Below are positions 27,447 to 35,839 of a stretch of 64,000 nt of DNA, in pieces. The stretch covers positions 62,001 through 126,000 of the forward strand of contig JBFNNX010000010.1 in assembly GCA_040791665.1 (NCBI GenBank), given 5' to 3'. Position numbers and translations under genes: made by a program. Origin of the DNA: Thiodiazotropha sp040791665. Its GTDB lineage: Bacteria; Pseudomonadota; Gammaproteobacteria; Chromatiales; Chromatiaceae. The notes under the pieces are model-generated. The model searched no databases. It saw only the letters and a program-made list of their open reading frames with translations, and was not told where the DNA came from. Position 1 is the stretch's first letter, and every line of letters starts with the position of its first letter.

Positions 27447-28310
27447 TTGTTTTCAGTTATTAAAAGAAATCCCATTTCAGTCATGCTGGCAGTTCTGCTG
27501 CATGTGCTGATCGTGGTCTTTCTGGTGTTCGGCTTCGACTGGTCGAAAATAAGAAAACCCGCCACGCCAAATGCGAATGTGGTGCAGGCACATACCGTCG
27601 ATGCCAAGCAACTCGATCAAGCCGAGGAGCAAGAGCAGGCGATAGAGCGTGAGAAACAGCGTAAAGAGGCACTGAAGCGCAAGCAGGCGGAAGAGAAGCA
27701 GCGCCAGCAGCTCGAGCAAAAACGCATTGCCAAGCAAAAGGCGGAGCAGCAGAAGCGTGAGGCGGAACGCAAACGTCAGGCGCAATTGAAGAAGGAGCGG
27801 GAGGCGAAAGAGGCCAAGCGCCAGGCGGAAGAAAAACGCTTGGCGGCACTTGAGGCCAAGCGCAAGGCAGAGGCGGAAGCCAAGCGCCAGGCGGAGCTGG
27901 AGAGAAAACGCAAAGCGGAGTTGGAAGCCAGGCGTAAGGCAGAGGCGAAGCGAAAAGCGGAATCCGCAGCACAGGCCGAGCGTGAACGCGCCTTGCAAGA
28001 GCAACTGGCGGCAGAGCAGAATAGCCGTGAGATCGATCGCTATGTGGCTGTGATCAAACAGCAGATCGAGCGAAATTGGCTGAAGCCGGGGCAGGCGGGA
28101 AAAGAGCTCTCGTGTATCGTCCAGGTGCGCCTGATACCGGGTGGGGATGTGGTGCCTGGTGGTGTGAGTATTGTAAGCAGCAGCGGGAACTCGGCCTTCG
28201 ACCGATCTGTGGAGACCGCTGTCTATAAAGCGGCGCCGCTGCAGGTGCCGAGCGGAGCCTTGTTCGAGTCCTTCCGTACTTTAAGATTGAAATTTAAACC
28301 TAGTAGCTAA
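27447..28310 (+). CDS. tolA: TolA, trans-periplasmic linker of Tol-Pal
   Basis: A 287-residue protein with one N-terminal membrane helix (about 12-30), a long Lys/Ala/Glu/Gln/Arg-rich helical rod (about 50-190) and a C-terminal domain III (about 195-287; IVQVRLIPGGDVV) that contacts TolB and Pal. It starts at TTG 27447 with GGAG nine bases upstream; the first ATG (27483) would fall inside the membrane helix. The repetitive rod DNA creates large spurious frames on the opposite strand. Confidence 0.95.
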   Translation: MFSVIKRNPISVMLAVLLHVLIVVFLVFGFDWSKIRKPATPNANVVQAHTVDAKQLDQAEEQEQAIEREKQRKEALKRKQAEEKQRQQLEQKRIAKQKAEQQKREAERKRQAQLKKEREAKEAKRQAEEKRLAALEAKRKAEAEAKRQAELERKRKAELEARRKAEAKRKAESAAQAERERALQEQLAAEQNSREIDRYVAVIKQQIERNWLKPGQAGKELSCIVQVRLIPGGDVVPGGVSIVSSSGNSAFDRSVETAVYKAAPLQVPSGALFESFRTLRLKFKPSS

Positions 28311-28319
28311 CTAGTAGTC

Positions 28320-29615
28320 ATGATGAAAAAAATTCTACTTATCCTGATTTTGATACTGTGCTGGCAGCCGGCGCTCTATGCCGAGTTGACCATTGAAATT
28401 ACCGAAGGTGTCGAGGGGGCGTTACCCATCGCCGTCGTACCGTTCAGTTGGCAGGGCAAAGGAGCACCCCCTGAGGATATCGCCGCCGTGATCAACGCAG
28501 ACCTGCAGCGCAGCGGTCGTTTCAAGACACTGCCCCGGGGGGAGATGCTGGCAAGACCCGCCTCGGTGGATGCAGTGGAATTCAAGGATTGGCGAGCTCT
28601 GGATATCGAAAACCTGGTGATAGGCCAGGTACAGGCCCACGGCGCCGGTGGCTACCAGATACAGTTTCAGTTACTCGACGTGTTCAGGGGTGAGCAACTC
28701 ACCGGATACAGCATACCCACCACGGCACCGAACCTGCGCAGTACAGCCCACCGGATTGCTGACCTGATCTATGAAAAGCTACTCGGTGTGCCAGGCGCCT
28801 TTGCCACCCGGGTGGCCTATATCACCTCAACCAAGCAGGCCGATGGGGGGATGGGGATCAAACTGAATATCGCCGATGCGGATGGGCATAATTCGGAAAC
28901 CATCGTCACATCCACCGAACCATTGATGTCGCCAGCCTGGTCCCCCGACGGTCGCAAGATCGCCTACGTCTCATTCGAAGAGGGACAGTCCGCTATCTAT
29001 GTGCAGGGGGTCTATACCGGCACGCGGAAGAAGATCACTTCATTCAAGGGCATCAATGGGGCGCCTGCCTGGTCGCCGGATGGGCGCAAACTTGCCCTGA
29101 CCCTGTCGAAAGGCGGCAATCCAGATATTTATATATATGATTTGACCACACGCAAGCTCAAGACCATCACCAACCACTACGCCATCGATACCGAACCCGC
29201 TTGGTCGCCTGACGGACGCAGTATCGTTTTTACATCGGATCGTGGAGGAAGGCCGCAGATCTACCGGGTCTCCGCACATGGCGGCAAGGCGCAGCGGGTG
29301 ACATTCCAAAACAGCTACAACGCCCGTGCCTCCTTCTCACCCGACGGAAAGCTGTTGACCCTGGTTACCCGGGAAGAGGGTAAGTATCGCATCGCGGTCC
29401 AGGATCTCGAGTCCGGGGTGATGCAGGTACTCAGTCAGGGGAGCCTGGACGAGTCGCCTAGTTTCGCGCCCAATGGCAGCATGGTAATTTACGCATCCAA
29501 GGCGGGTCATCGCGGTGTTTTGGCAGCGGTCTCGGTCGATGGCCGTGTACGACAACGCCTCGCCCTGCAGGAGGGCGATGTGCGCGAACCGGTCTGGTCA
29601 CCTTTTAATAATTAA
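28320..29615 (+). CDS. tolB: TolB, periplasmic beta-propeller of Tol-Pal
   Basis: A 431-residue protein with a signal peptide cleaved near ALYA-E (residue 21), an N-terminal alpha/beta domain and a six-bladed propeller with repeated PAWSPDGRKIAYVS-type blades. It shuttles between Pal and TolA and so controls attachment of the outer membrane to peptidoglycan. Confidence 0.97.
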   Translation: MMKKILLILILILCWQPALYAELTIEITEGVEGALPIAVVPFSWQGKGAPPEDIAAVINADLQRSGRFKTLPRGEMLARPASVDAVEFKDWRALDIENLVIGQVQAHGAGGYQIQFQLLDVFRGEQLTGYSIPTTAPNLRSTAHRIADLIYEKLLGVPGAFATRVAYITSTKQADGGMGIKLNIADADGHNSETIVTSTEPLMSPAWSPDGRKIAYVSFEEGQSAIYVQGVYTGTRKKITSFKGINGAPAWSPDGRKLALTLSKGGNPDIYIYDLTTRKLKTITNHYAIDTEPAWSPDGRSIVFTSDRGGRPQIYRVSAHGGKAQRVTFQNSYNARASFSPDGKLLTLVTREEGKYRIAVQDLESGVMQVLSQGSLDESPSFAPNGSMVIYASKAGHRGVLAAVSVDGRVRQRLALQEGDVREPVWSPFNN

Positions 29616-29641
29616 CTGCACCGCTGCTAAGGAGATATTAA

Positions 29642-30187
29642 ATGAAGAAAGTACTATTCCTCTGGATCCCAGTTCTACTATCGTTGCTGCTGCTAGCCGG
29701 CTGTTCATCCACGCCGACCAGCGACGGCGACGGTGCTGAAGTCACTGAGCAGTCCACCGGTGCCGATGGCAGTGGCGATGGCAGTGGTGGTGCGTCAACA
29801 TCGGCAGCCAGCCAGGGAGGAGAATGGCAGGGTGATCCCTTGGAGAATCCCAATAGCCTGCTGGCCACCCGCGTGATCTATTTCGATTTTGATCAGAGTA
29901 CAGTGCGTTCCGAATACTTGGATGTGATCCAGGCCCATGCCGACTACCTGGCGGCCAATCCGCAGGTTGTTGTGCGCCTGGAGGGCCATGCGGACGAGAA
30001 GGGAACACGCGAGTACAATTTGGGTCTGGGTGAGAATCGTGCCAACTCTGTGCGTAGCCTGATGCTGGCGCAGGGTGTATCGGACAATCAGTTGGTTGTG
30101 GTGAGCTACGGGGAAGAGAGACCTGCGGCATTCGAACACAATGAGGAGTCCTGGGCACTCAACCGGCGTGTCGAACTGATCTACTGA
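29642..30187 (+). CDS. pal: Pal, peptidoglycan-associated lipoprotein
   Basis: A 181-residue lipoprotein. The signal peptide ends in the lipobox LLAGC (lipidated Cys about 21), followed by a Gly/Ser/Asp-rich linker (about 22-60) and an OmpA-like domain (VIYFDFDQST, GHADEKGTREYN, NRRVELIY). It binds peptidoglycan and, alternately, TolB. A strong AAGGAG ribosome site lies before the ATG. Confidence 0.97.
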   Translation: MKKVLFLWIPVLLSLLLLAGCSSTPTSDGDGAEVTEQSTGADGSGDGSGGASTSAASQGGEWQGDPLENPNSLLATRVIYFDFDQSTVRSEYLDVIQAHADYLAANPQVVVRLEGHADEKGTREYNLGLGENRANSVRSLMLAQGVSDNQLVVVSYGEERPAAFEHNEESWALNRRVELIY

Positions 30188-31041
30188 TGCGGGAGAGTAT
30201 GATGATGCCGATCATCAAAAGAGTCTTGCTCTGTACCTTGATAGGGCTTTTTGCCATGAGTCCGGTGTTTGCCGCCAATGGGGCTAAGCAGACGATGGAG
30301 CAGCGTCTGCAGCGTATCGAACGCATCCTGCAGAATCAGAGCCTCGCAGATCTGGTGCTGCAGGTGCAGCAGCTGCGGCAGGAGGTGCAGCAGCTGCGCG
30401 GAGACCTGGAGGTGCAAAAGTACAACATGGATGCCATGAGCCGTCGTCAACGCGATCTCTATCTGGATATCGACCAGAGACTCTCGCGATTTCAGCCCGG
30501 TGGCGTTGCGGCACCCTCCCCGCAACCCGTGACGCCCCCGGGGACACCGCCCCCGGCATCGGTGCCCGTAGGCTCAACAGCCATGGCATCCACAGAGTCG
30601 CCTCCTGGGGCGCCGGCAGCCGCACCGATCGCTACAGCGACTCCTCCCGACCCGAAACAAGAGTCTGAGGCCTACCAGAGCGCCTTCAATCTGCTCAAGC
30701 AGGGCCGCTATGCTGAGTCGGTCACCGCCTTCTCCAATTTTCTCAGGGACTACCCGGGGGGGGAGTACGAGGACAATGCCCAGTACTGGCTGGCGGAAGC
30801 GAGCTATGTCAATCGAGACTTCGATACCGCCCTGGGGGAATTCATCAAGATACCTGAAAAATATCCGCAGAGTCCCAAGATACCGGGCGCGATGTTGAAG
30901 ATGGGGTATATATATTACGAAAAGAAGAACTGGGCCGATGCCCGAAATATTCTGAATGAGTTGGTAAACAATTACCCCGCAACCACCGAATCGCGCCTGG
31001 CGCAGAAGCGCCTGCAACGTCTGACCAAAGAGGGGCATTGA
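30187..31041 (+). CDS. cpoB: CpoB/YbgF, TPR partner of Tol-Pal and PBP1B
   Basis: A 284-residue periplasmic protein with a signal peptide (about 1-30), a trimerising coiled coil (about 35-75; repeated LQQLRQEVQQL), a Pro/Ala-rich linker (about 100-155) and three TPR units (about 160-280; YQSAFNLLKQGRYAESVTAF). In E. coli it coordinates peptidoglycan synthesis with outer-membrane constriction. Its start overlaps the pal stop by one base (TGATG). Confidence 0.95.
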   Translation: MRESMMMPIIKRVLLCTLIGLFAMSPVFAANGAKQTMEQRLQRIERILQNQSLADLVLQVQQLRQEVQQLRGDLEVQKYNMDAMSRRQRDLYLDIDQRLSRFQPGGVAAPSPQPVTPPGTPPPASVPVGSTAMASTESPPGAPAAAPIATATPPDPKQESEAYQSAFNLLKQGRYAESVTAFSNFLRDYPGGEYEDNAQYWLAEASYVNRDFDTALGEFIKIPEKYPQSPKIPGAMLKMGYIYYEKKNWADARNILNELVNNYPATTESRLAQKRLQRLTKEGH

Positions 31042-31070
31042 GCGGAGGCTTTGGCGCTCCCATTCCGAGT

Positions 31071-31712
31071 ATGTCTCAACTACGAATTACCGAGATCTTC
31101 CTCTCCCTGCAGGGGGAGGGGAGGAGTGCGGGCTATCCCACCGTTTTCGTTCGTTTGACCGGCTGCCCGTTGCGTTGCCGCTACTGCGATACTCCCTATG
31201 CCTTCAACGGAGGCGAAAAGTACACCCGCGAAGAGATCCTACGGCAGGTGGCCGCCTTTAATGTGGAATATGTCTGCGTCACGGGTGGAGAGCCGCTGGC
31301 GCAACAGGAGTGCCTGTCTCTGCTCAGGGCCCTTTGCGATGCAGGCTATCGGGTTTCCCTCGAGACCAGTGGTGCGCTCGATATCAGTCGCGTCGACGAC
31401 CGGGTCGTCAGGGTGATGGATCTCAAGACACCGGGCTCCGGGGAGATGGTGCGAAACAGGATGTCCAATATCGACTTTTTGCGAGCGGATGATCAGGTCA
31501 AGTTTGTGATTACCGACAGGGCAGACTATGAGTGGAGTTGCGAGCAGCTGAGACAGTTCCGCATTACGGACAGGTGCGAGGTGCTCTTCTCACCCGCCCA
31601 GGACCGGATGGATCCTACACAACTGGCTGACTGGATAGTCGAAGACCGGGTGCGGGCCAGATTGCAGTTGCAACTGCATAAGTTGTTGTGGGGTGACCAA
31701 GCGGGAAGATGA
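31071..31712 (+). CDS. queE: 7-carboxy-7-deazaguanine synthase
   Basis: A 213-residue radical SAM enzyme forming the deazaguanine ring in queuosine synthesis. The cluster motif is GCPLRCRYCDT (Cys-x3-Cys-x2-Cys), preceded by FLSLQGEG, and a glycine-rich VTGGEP motif follows. The ATG at 31071 (MSQLRITEIF) is preferred over an upstream TTG at 31038 that overlaps cpoB. Its position after cpoB and before queC is common in gammaproteobacteria. Confidence 0.95.
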   Translation: MSQLRITEIFLSLQGEGRSAGYPTVFVRLTGCPLRCRYCDTPYAFNGGEKYTREEILRQVAAFNVEYVCVTGGEPLAQQECLSLLRALCDAGYRVSLETSGALDISRVDDRVVRVMDLKTPGSGEMVRNRMSNIDFLRADDQVKFVITDRADYEWSCEQLRQFRITDRCEVLFSPAQDRMDPTQLADWIVEDRVRARLQLQLHKLLWGDQAGR

Positions 31713-31715
31713 ACC

Positions 31716-32396
31716 ATGAGTAGACGCGCGGTGGTACTGCTTTCGGGGGGATTGGATTCTGCAACGGTGCTGGCGATTGCCCGCAGCCAGGGATATTCCT
31801 GTTATGCACTCAGCATGGCCTATGGCCAGCGCCATGCCGCCGAGCTGGCCGCCGCGTCGCGGGTGGCCGCATGCCTTAAAGCGGATGCGCATAAAGTGGT
31901 GCATATCGGTCTCGATGACATCGGTGGCTCTGCGCTGACCGACCCGTCCATTCAGGTGCCGGAGGAGTTGAGTAGCGGCATTCCTGTCACCTACGTGCCG
32001 GCGAGAAACACCGTATTTCTCTCCCTCGCCCTGGGATGGGCGGAGGTAGTGGAGGCCCAGGATATCTTCATCGGTGTCAACGCGGTTGACTATTCCGGCT
32101 ATCCCGACTGCCGGCCCCAATTCATCGAGGCCTTCCAAAGTCTCGCCAATCTGGCCACCAAGGCGGCGGTTGAGGGTGCCTCTTATCGAATACACACACC
32201 GTTGATCGATCTTTCCAAGGCGGAAATCATCCGTCGGGGTGTGGATCTGGGTGTCGACTACAGCCTGACGGTATCCTGTTATCAGGCTACCGAGGCCGGT
32301 ATGGCCTGTGGGGTATGCGACTCCTGCCGGCTGCGCGCAAAGGGCTTTGTGGATGCCGATATCGACGATCCCACCGTCTACGTCAATGCAAAGTGA
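31716..32396 (+). CDS. queC: 7-cyano-7-deazaguanine synthase
   Basis: A 226-residue ATP-dependent enzyme turning 7-carboxy-7-deazaguanine into preQ0. The PP-loop is LLSGGLDSATVLA, and the zinc cysteines lie in the C-terminal SCYQA and CGVCDSCRLR. It starts three bases after queE. It is the last gene of the tol-que block; the arsenic island begins after it. Confidence 0.96.
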   Translation: MSRRAVVLLSGGLDSATVLAIARSQGYSCYALSMAYGQRHAAELAAASRVAACLKADAHKVVHIGLDDIGGSALTDPSIQVPEELSSGIPVTYVPARNTVFLSLALGWAEVVEAQDIFIGVNAVDYSGYPDCRPQFIEAFQSLANLATKAAVEGASYRIHTPLIDLSKAEIIRRGVDLGVDYSLTVSCYQATEAGMACGVCDSCRLRAKGFVDADIDDPTVYVNAK

Positions 32397-32685
32397 CAGC
32401 GCTGAAAGGTTCAGCCCCTGGTCACTTAAATGGGCAGTGATACACGGAGCGTCGTTGTCTCCTCAATGATTTTATCCAGGTTCAATCACTGGTTGTACAG
32501 ATTTCACAAACAGCTCCTTGCGACAGTGGTTAATTCATTTTCCGCATCTTCCAGCGCTGAAGGAATTTGCTGGCGTAATCGTTGTAGACCCTTAGAGGAG
32601 CTGATCCCATATTCCAAGGCAAACCCACGAATACGGTTACCAAAGTGTGTTCTTAGTTTGATATGCAATTACTATATATATTCCA
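32397..32685. other. Left edge of the arsenic island, no gene
   Basis: About 290 bases with no reading frame worth calling. A short direct repeat (AGCGCTGAA, around 32399 and 32550) is the only structure noticed. The sequence becomes AT-rich toward the arsR promoter. No integrase, attachment site or terminal repeat was recognised. Confidence 0.4.
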
Positions 32686-32714
32686 TTGACAATATATACG
32701 GAAAAACATATATT
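32686..32714 (+). promoter_or_regulatory. Strong sigma-70 promoter of arsR with AT-rich operator
   Basis: TTGACA (32686-32691), exactly 17 bases, TATATT (32709-32714). The start would fall near 32721, next to the arsR ATG at 32722, so the mRNA is probably leaderless or nearly so. The spacer and flanks are rich in ATAT blocks with partial dyad symmetry, as expected for an ArsR operator overlapping its own promoter. Confidence 0.75.
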
Positions 32715-32721
32715 ACGTTCT

Positions 32722-33075
32722 ATGAATATATTACCCGAACACGTTTTCTCTGCCCTAGCCCATCCCATTCGACTACGCTGCCTCTTGCTCCTGTTGGAGC
32801 ATCATGAACTTTGCGTCTGCGAACTGACTCACGCGATCAGGGCAGCTCAACCCAATATGTCGCGCCACCTTGCGCAACTGCGCGAGGTCGGCTTGGTAAG
32901 TGACCGGAGGGAAGGGTTGTGGATCCACTACCGGATCAATCCCGATCTTCCTAAGTGGATCGTCAATGTGTTGAAACAAACAGCTAAGGGCGTCACGGAG
33001 TCAGCAACATTTTCCGATGATCTTGCAGCCCTTGCCGCTATGCCCAACCGGCCAAGCTCGCCGAGGTGCGCTTAA
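32722..33075 (+). CDS. arsR: ArsR family arsenic-responsive repressor
   Basis: A 117-residue winged-helix repressor. The metal-sensing motif ELCVCEL holds the Cys pair (about residues 29-31) typical of As(III)/Sb(III) sensors, followed by the recognition helix QPNMSRHLAQLREVGL. The frame can be read from a TTG at 32686, but that codon is the -35 box, so the ATG at 32722 is the start. It would repress arsC and acr3 until arsenite binds. Confidence 0.92.
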   Translation: MNILPEHVFSALAHPIRLRCLLLLLEHHELCVCELTHAIRAAQPNMSRHLAQLREVGLVSDRREGLWIHYRINPDLPKWIVNVLKQTAKGVTESATFSDDLAALAAMPNRPSSPRCA

Positions 33076-33117
33076 TAATAATCGCCAAGATTAGCGGATC
33101 CGCAGAGGAAATTAACC

Positions 33118-33642
33118 ATGAACGACAAGGTCTACAATGTGCTGTTTCTTTGTACGGGCAACTCAGCCCGCAGCATTTTCGGCGAGTGCATAATCAATCG
33201 CCTTGGAAGGGGTAAATTCCGGGGCTTCAGTGCCGGTAGTCACCCCAAAGGTGAAATCCATCCCCTGGCGTTGTATGAACTCAAGCAAAACAATTACGTG
33301 ACAGAAGGGCTGCGCAGCAAGGACTGGGAGGAGTTTGCTGCGGCGGACGGACCTCATATGGACTTTGTCTTTACGGTCTGCGACAACGCGGCTACCGAAG
33401 TCTGCCCTTTGTGGCCTGGACAGCACATGTCAGCCCATTGGGGAATAGCAGATCCTGCGGCAGTTGAAGGCGATGACTATATGATCAAACGCGCGTTTGC
33501 CACCGCCTTCCGCGAGATGCAGAACCGCATATCAACTTTTGTGAACCTGCCGATTGAATCGTTGGATAAACCGGGCCTGCAGCAAAAACTCAACAAGATT
33601 GGCAAACACCATCCGGCTGATAAAACGAAACCAACCGCTTAA
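33118..33642 (+). CDS. arsC: Arsenate reductase, low-molecular-weight phosphatase fold
   Basis: A 174-residue cytoplasmic arsenate reductase. The P-loop is LFLCTGNSARS (Cys about 12). Later cysteines in VFTVCDNAATEVCPLWPG match those used to relay electrons to a thiol donor. It converts As(V) to As(III) for export. It lies between arsR and acr3 and is detoxifying, distinct from the respiratory enzyme of the neighbouring operon. Confidence 0.9.
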   Translation: MNDKVYNVLFLCTGNSARSIFGECIINRLGRGKFRGFSAGSHPKGEIHPLALYELKQNNYVTEGLRSKDWEEFAAADGPHMDFVFTVCDNAATEVCPLWPGQHMSAHWGIADPAAVEGDDYMIKRAFATAFREMQNRISTFVNLPIESLDKPGLQQKLNKIGKHHPADKTKPTA

Positions 33643-33644
33643 TT

Positions 33645-34733
33645 ATGAGTGCACAATGTGAAGTAACTGCGAAGCAGGCAGCAGGTGGCACAATGAGCCT
33701 GTTCGAACGTTATCTGACAGTCTGGGTCGGGCTGTGTATTGTTGTGGGCATCGTCCTGGGCCATTGGATGCCGGGGCCGTTTCAGGCAATCGGCCAAATG
33801 GAGATCGCTCAGGTGAACCTGCCTGTGGCGGTGCTCATCTGGCTGATGATCATCCCGATGTTACTGAAGGTCGACTTCGGAGCATTGCATCAGGTGAAGG
33901 AACACTGGCGCGGCATCGGCGTAACGCTTTTCATCAACTGGGCGGTCAAGCCCTTTTCCATGGCGCTGCTCGGCTGGATATTCATCCGCGGCGTCTTTGC
34001 TCCCTACCTGCCGCCGGATCAACTGGACGCCTATATCGCCGGCCTGATCCTTCTGGCCGCTGCCCCCTGTACCGCCATGGTCTTTGTCTGGAGTCGATTG
34101 TCGGATGGCGACGCCAACTTCACTCTAACCCAGGTGGCATTGAACGATACCATCATGGTGTTCGCGTTCGCACCGATCGTTGCGTTACTGCTCGGCCTTT
34201 CCGCGATTACCGTTCCGTGGGACACACTCTTTCTCTCGGTCGTACTCTATATCGTGTTGCCCGTGCTGTACTCCCAGTGGTGGCGCCGACGCCTCCTAGG
34301 GTCAGGTGGGGAGCCAGCGATTCAAACAAGGCTCGATCAACTGCATCCGCTCTCCCTTGTCGCCCTGCTGGCGACACTCGTCCTGTTGTTTGGGTTTCAA
34401 GGAGAACAGATTCTTTACCAACCTTTGGTGATCGTCATGCTGGCGGTCCCCATTCTTATACAGGTCTATTTCAACTCAGGCCTTGCCTACCTGTTGAACC
34501 GTCGATTTGGGGTAGCGCACTGTGTTGCCGCTCCGTCGGCATTGATCGGCGCGAGCAACTTTTTTGAATTGGCGGTGGCGGCGGCCATCGTCTTGTTCGG
34601 ATTCAATTCAGGTGCTGCCCTGGCAACCGTAGTTGGTGTGCTCGTAGAAGTTCCGGTTATGTTAACCGTGGTGAAAATCGTCAATGCGACACGTGACTGG
34701 TACGAGCGCGGCGTCCGCTCAACCCATCCATAG
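33645..34733 (+). CDS. acr3: Acr3-type arsenite efflux permease
   Basis: A 362-residue membrane protein of the Acr3 (BART) family with about ten hydrophobic helices. It shows LTVWVGLCIVVGIVLG at the start and AAPCTAMVFVW, which carries the conserved essential Cys of helix 4. It exports arsenite using the membrane potential. It follows arsC by two bases. A second start at 33693 (MSLFERYL) may be the true one. Confidence 0.93.
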   Translation: MSAQCEVTAKQAAGGTMSLFERYLTVWVGLCIVVGIVLGHWMPGPFQAIGQMEIAQVNLPVAVLIWLMIIPMLLKVDFGALHQVKEHWRGIGVTLFINWAVKPFSMALLGWIFIRGVFAPYLPPDQLDAYIAGLILLAAAPCTAMVFVWSRLSDGDANFTLTQVALNDTIMVFAFAPIVALLLGLSAITVPWDTLFLSVVLYIVLPVLYSQWWRRRLLGSGGEPAIQTRLDQLHPLSLVALLATLVLLFGFQGEQILYQPLVIVMLAVPILIQVYFNSGLAYLLNRRFGVAHCVAAPSALIGASNFFELAVAAAIVLFGFNSGAALATVVGVLVEVPVMLTVVKIVNATRDWYERGVRSTHP

Positions 34734-34743
34734 AGGAACAAAA

Positions 34744-34880
34744 ATGAAACAAATCAAGTGGGTGGCGATCCTTACCGGCTCCAAGAATACGCTGAAAGGG
34801 GCAGGATTCTTCCTCGGTGGCCTGCTTCTGTACGTCACCGGTTTCCGTTGGGCCATGGAGGGGATGGCGGCCGTACCTAT
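34744..34880 (+). pseudogene. arsJ: arsJ remnant (internal fragment of the MFS organoarsenical exporter)
   Basis: The frame from ATG 34744 encodes KWVAILTGSKNTLKGAG then FFLGGLLLYVTGFRWA, which I recognise as the middle of ArsJ, the major-facilitator exporter of 1-arseno-3-phosphoglycerate. Both the N-terminal half and everything after about 34880 are missing. The following sequence is the C-terminal coding region of the minus-strand polyferredoxin gene. The usual partner, an ars-linked GAPDH, is absent. It appears to be a recombination scar joining the ars and arr gene sets. The ArsJ identification is from memory of the family. Confidence 0.65.
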
Positions 34881-35839
34881 TCGCTGGATGCCGTCCGGTT
34901 ATTGTCTACAACTAAAACGCCTCGATTTCGGCAGAAAGCTTGGCAGGAATAACAGGAAACGCAGAGTGTTTGGTCAAACACTGGGAGCTTGCCGTCTTCG
35001 TTGGAGGATTGAATGGCACCAGTGGGGCAGACGCCAACACAACGATTCGAGCGGGTGCAATCCGACCTGAAGGTTATTTTCCCAAAGAGTTTGTCCTTTA
35101 TCGTCCGATACTTTGCCGCCGAAGATGCCTCTATGGCCTTGAGCAACAACGCCCGCGTCACTGGAACCCGTTTGTTCCCGTACGGCTGCTGTTCCGCGCC
35201 GTCCCGCAGGCGTCCCACCATGGCTGCGGCGGCAGAGGTCGAGCGCTCCCGGAAAAATAAGAAAAACTGGCGACGTGAAAGCGATGGCGCCTGGAATTCG
35301 AGTTCTTCCCTGTTCCGAATCAATTTGACGGCGTGGCCGGGGACAAGATCCTTGAGCCGACCGTGGGCGGCAACAATGCTGTCCAGGATATGACCGTTCG
35401 CGCATCCGCTACAAGCTGTCAAGTTGACGTGTAACCCGTCAGGGAAAACCAGCGCACATAGCACCATCACCTCCGGATGGGCCAAGCAGCCGAGGCACGA
35501 AACCCGCGCATGGGCAGCGGTATCGGGCTGTCCGTTGCATCCGAGCACAGGCAGCGGATGGCCAGCGAGATCAGACAGGAGACGAGATAGGGAAAGACCC
35601 GGGGAAGAGAGTGCTGCTGTCGGGCAGACTGAGAGGCAAGCCAGGCATTGAGTGCAGGCAGCGGTGTTGATGTACAGGCCCCCTTGACCCCATGAGATGG
35701 TATCCATCGGGCAAATATCCATGCACTTGGTACAGCGATTGGCAGTGCAGCGATGACGGACACACCGTGATCGGTCGACGGTGACTGCCGTCTCGGGGGC
35801 TAGCGCCTTTAAGGCGTAGCCGCTCAGGGGCGCAATCAT
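34877..35839 (-). CDS. Polyferredoxin-like 4Fe-4S protein of the arr operon
   Basis: A 320-residue Cys-rich protein with no signal peptide. N-terminal clusters: CTANRCTKCMDICP (about 31-43) and CTQCLACLSVCP (62-72). A middle region carries further Cys motifs (CLGC 115-118, CSGC 143-146). The C-terminal pair is CTRSNRCVGVCP and CVSCYSCQAFC. It could carry three to five iron-sulfur clusters in the cytoplasm. It is the last gene of the arr operon and its ATG overlaps the TorD-like stop (ATGA). I do not know a named family. A role in maturation of, or electron supply to, the molybdoenzyme is inference. Confidence 0.75.
   Translation of the reverse strand: MIAPLSGYALKALAPETAVTVDRSRCVRHRCTANRCTKCMDICPMDTISWGQGGLYINTAACTQCLACLSVCPTAALSSPGLSLSRLLSDLAGHPLPVLGCNGQPDTAAHARVSCLGCLAHPEVMVLCALVFPDGLHVNLTACSGCANGHILDSIVAAHGRLKDLVPGHAVKLIRNREELEFQAPSLSRRQFFLFFRERSTSAAAAMVGRLRDGAEQQPYGNKRVPVTRALLLKAIEASSAAKYRTIKDKLFGKITFRSDCTRSNRCVGVCPTGAIQSSNEDGKLPVFDQTLCVSCYSCQAFCRNRGVLVVDNNRTASSE

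Noticed and set aside
27477..28004. Leu/Arg-rich frames opposite tolA
   Set aside because: They mirror the repetitive Lys/Ala/Glu rod of TolA and have no start signal or recognisable domain.
32686..32721. TTG start 12 codons before arsR
   Set aside because: The TTG is the first part of the -35 hexamer TTGACA, so it is promoter, not coding sequence.
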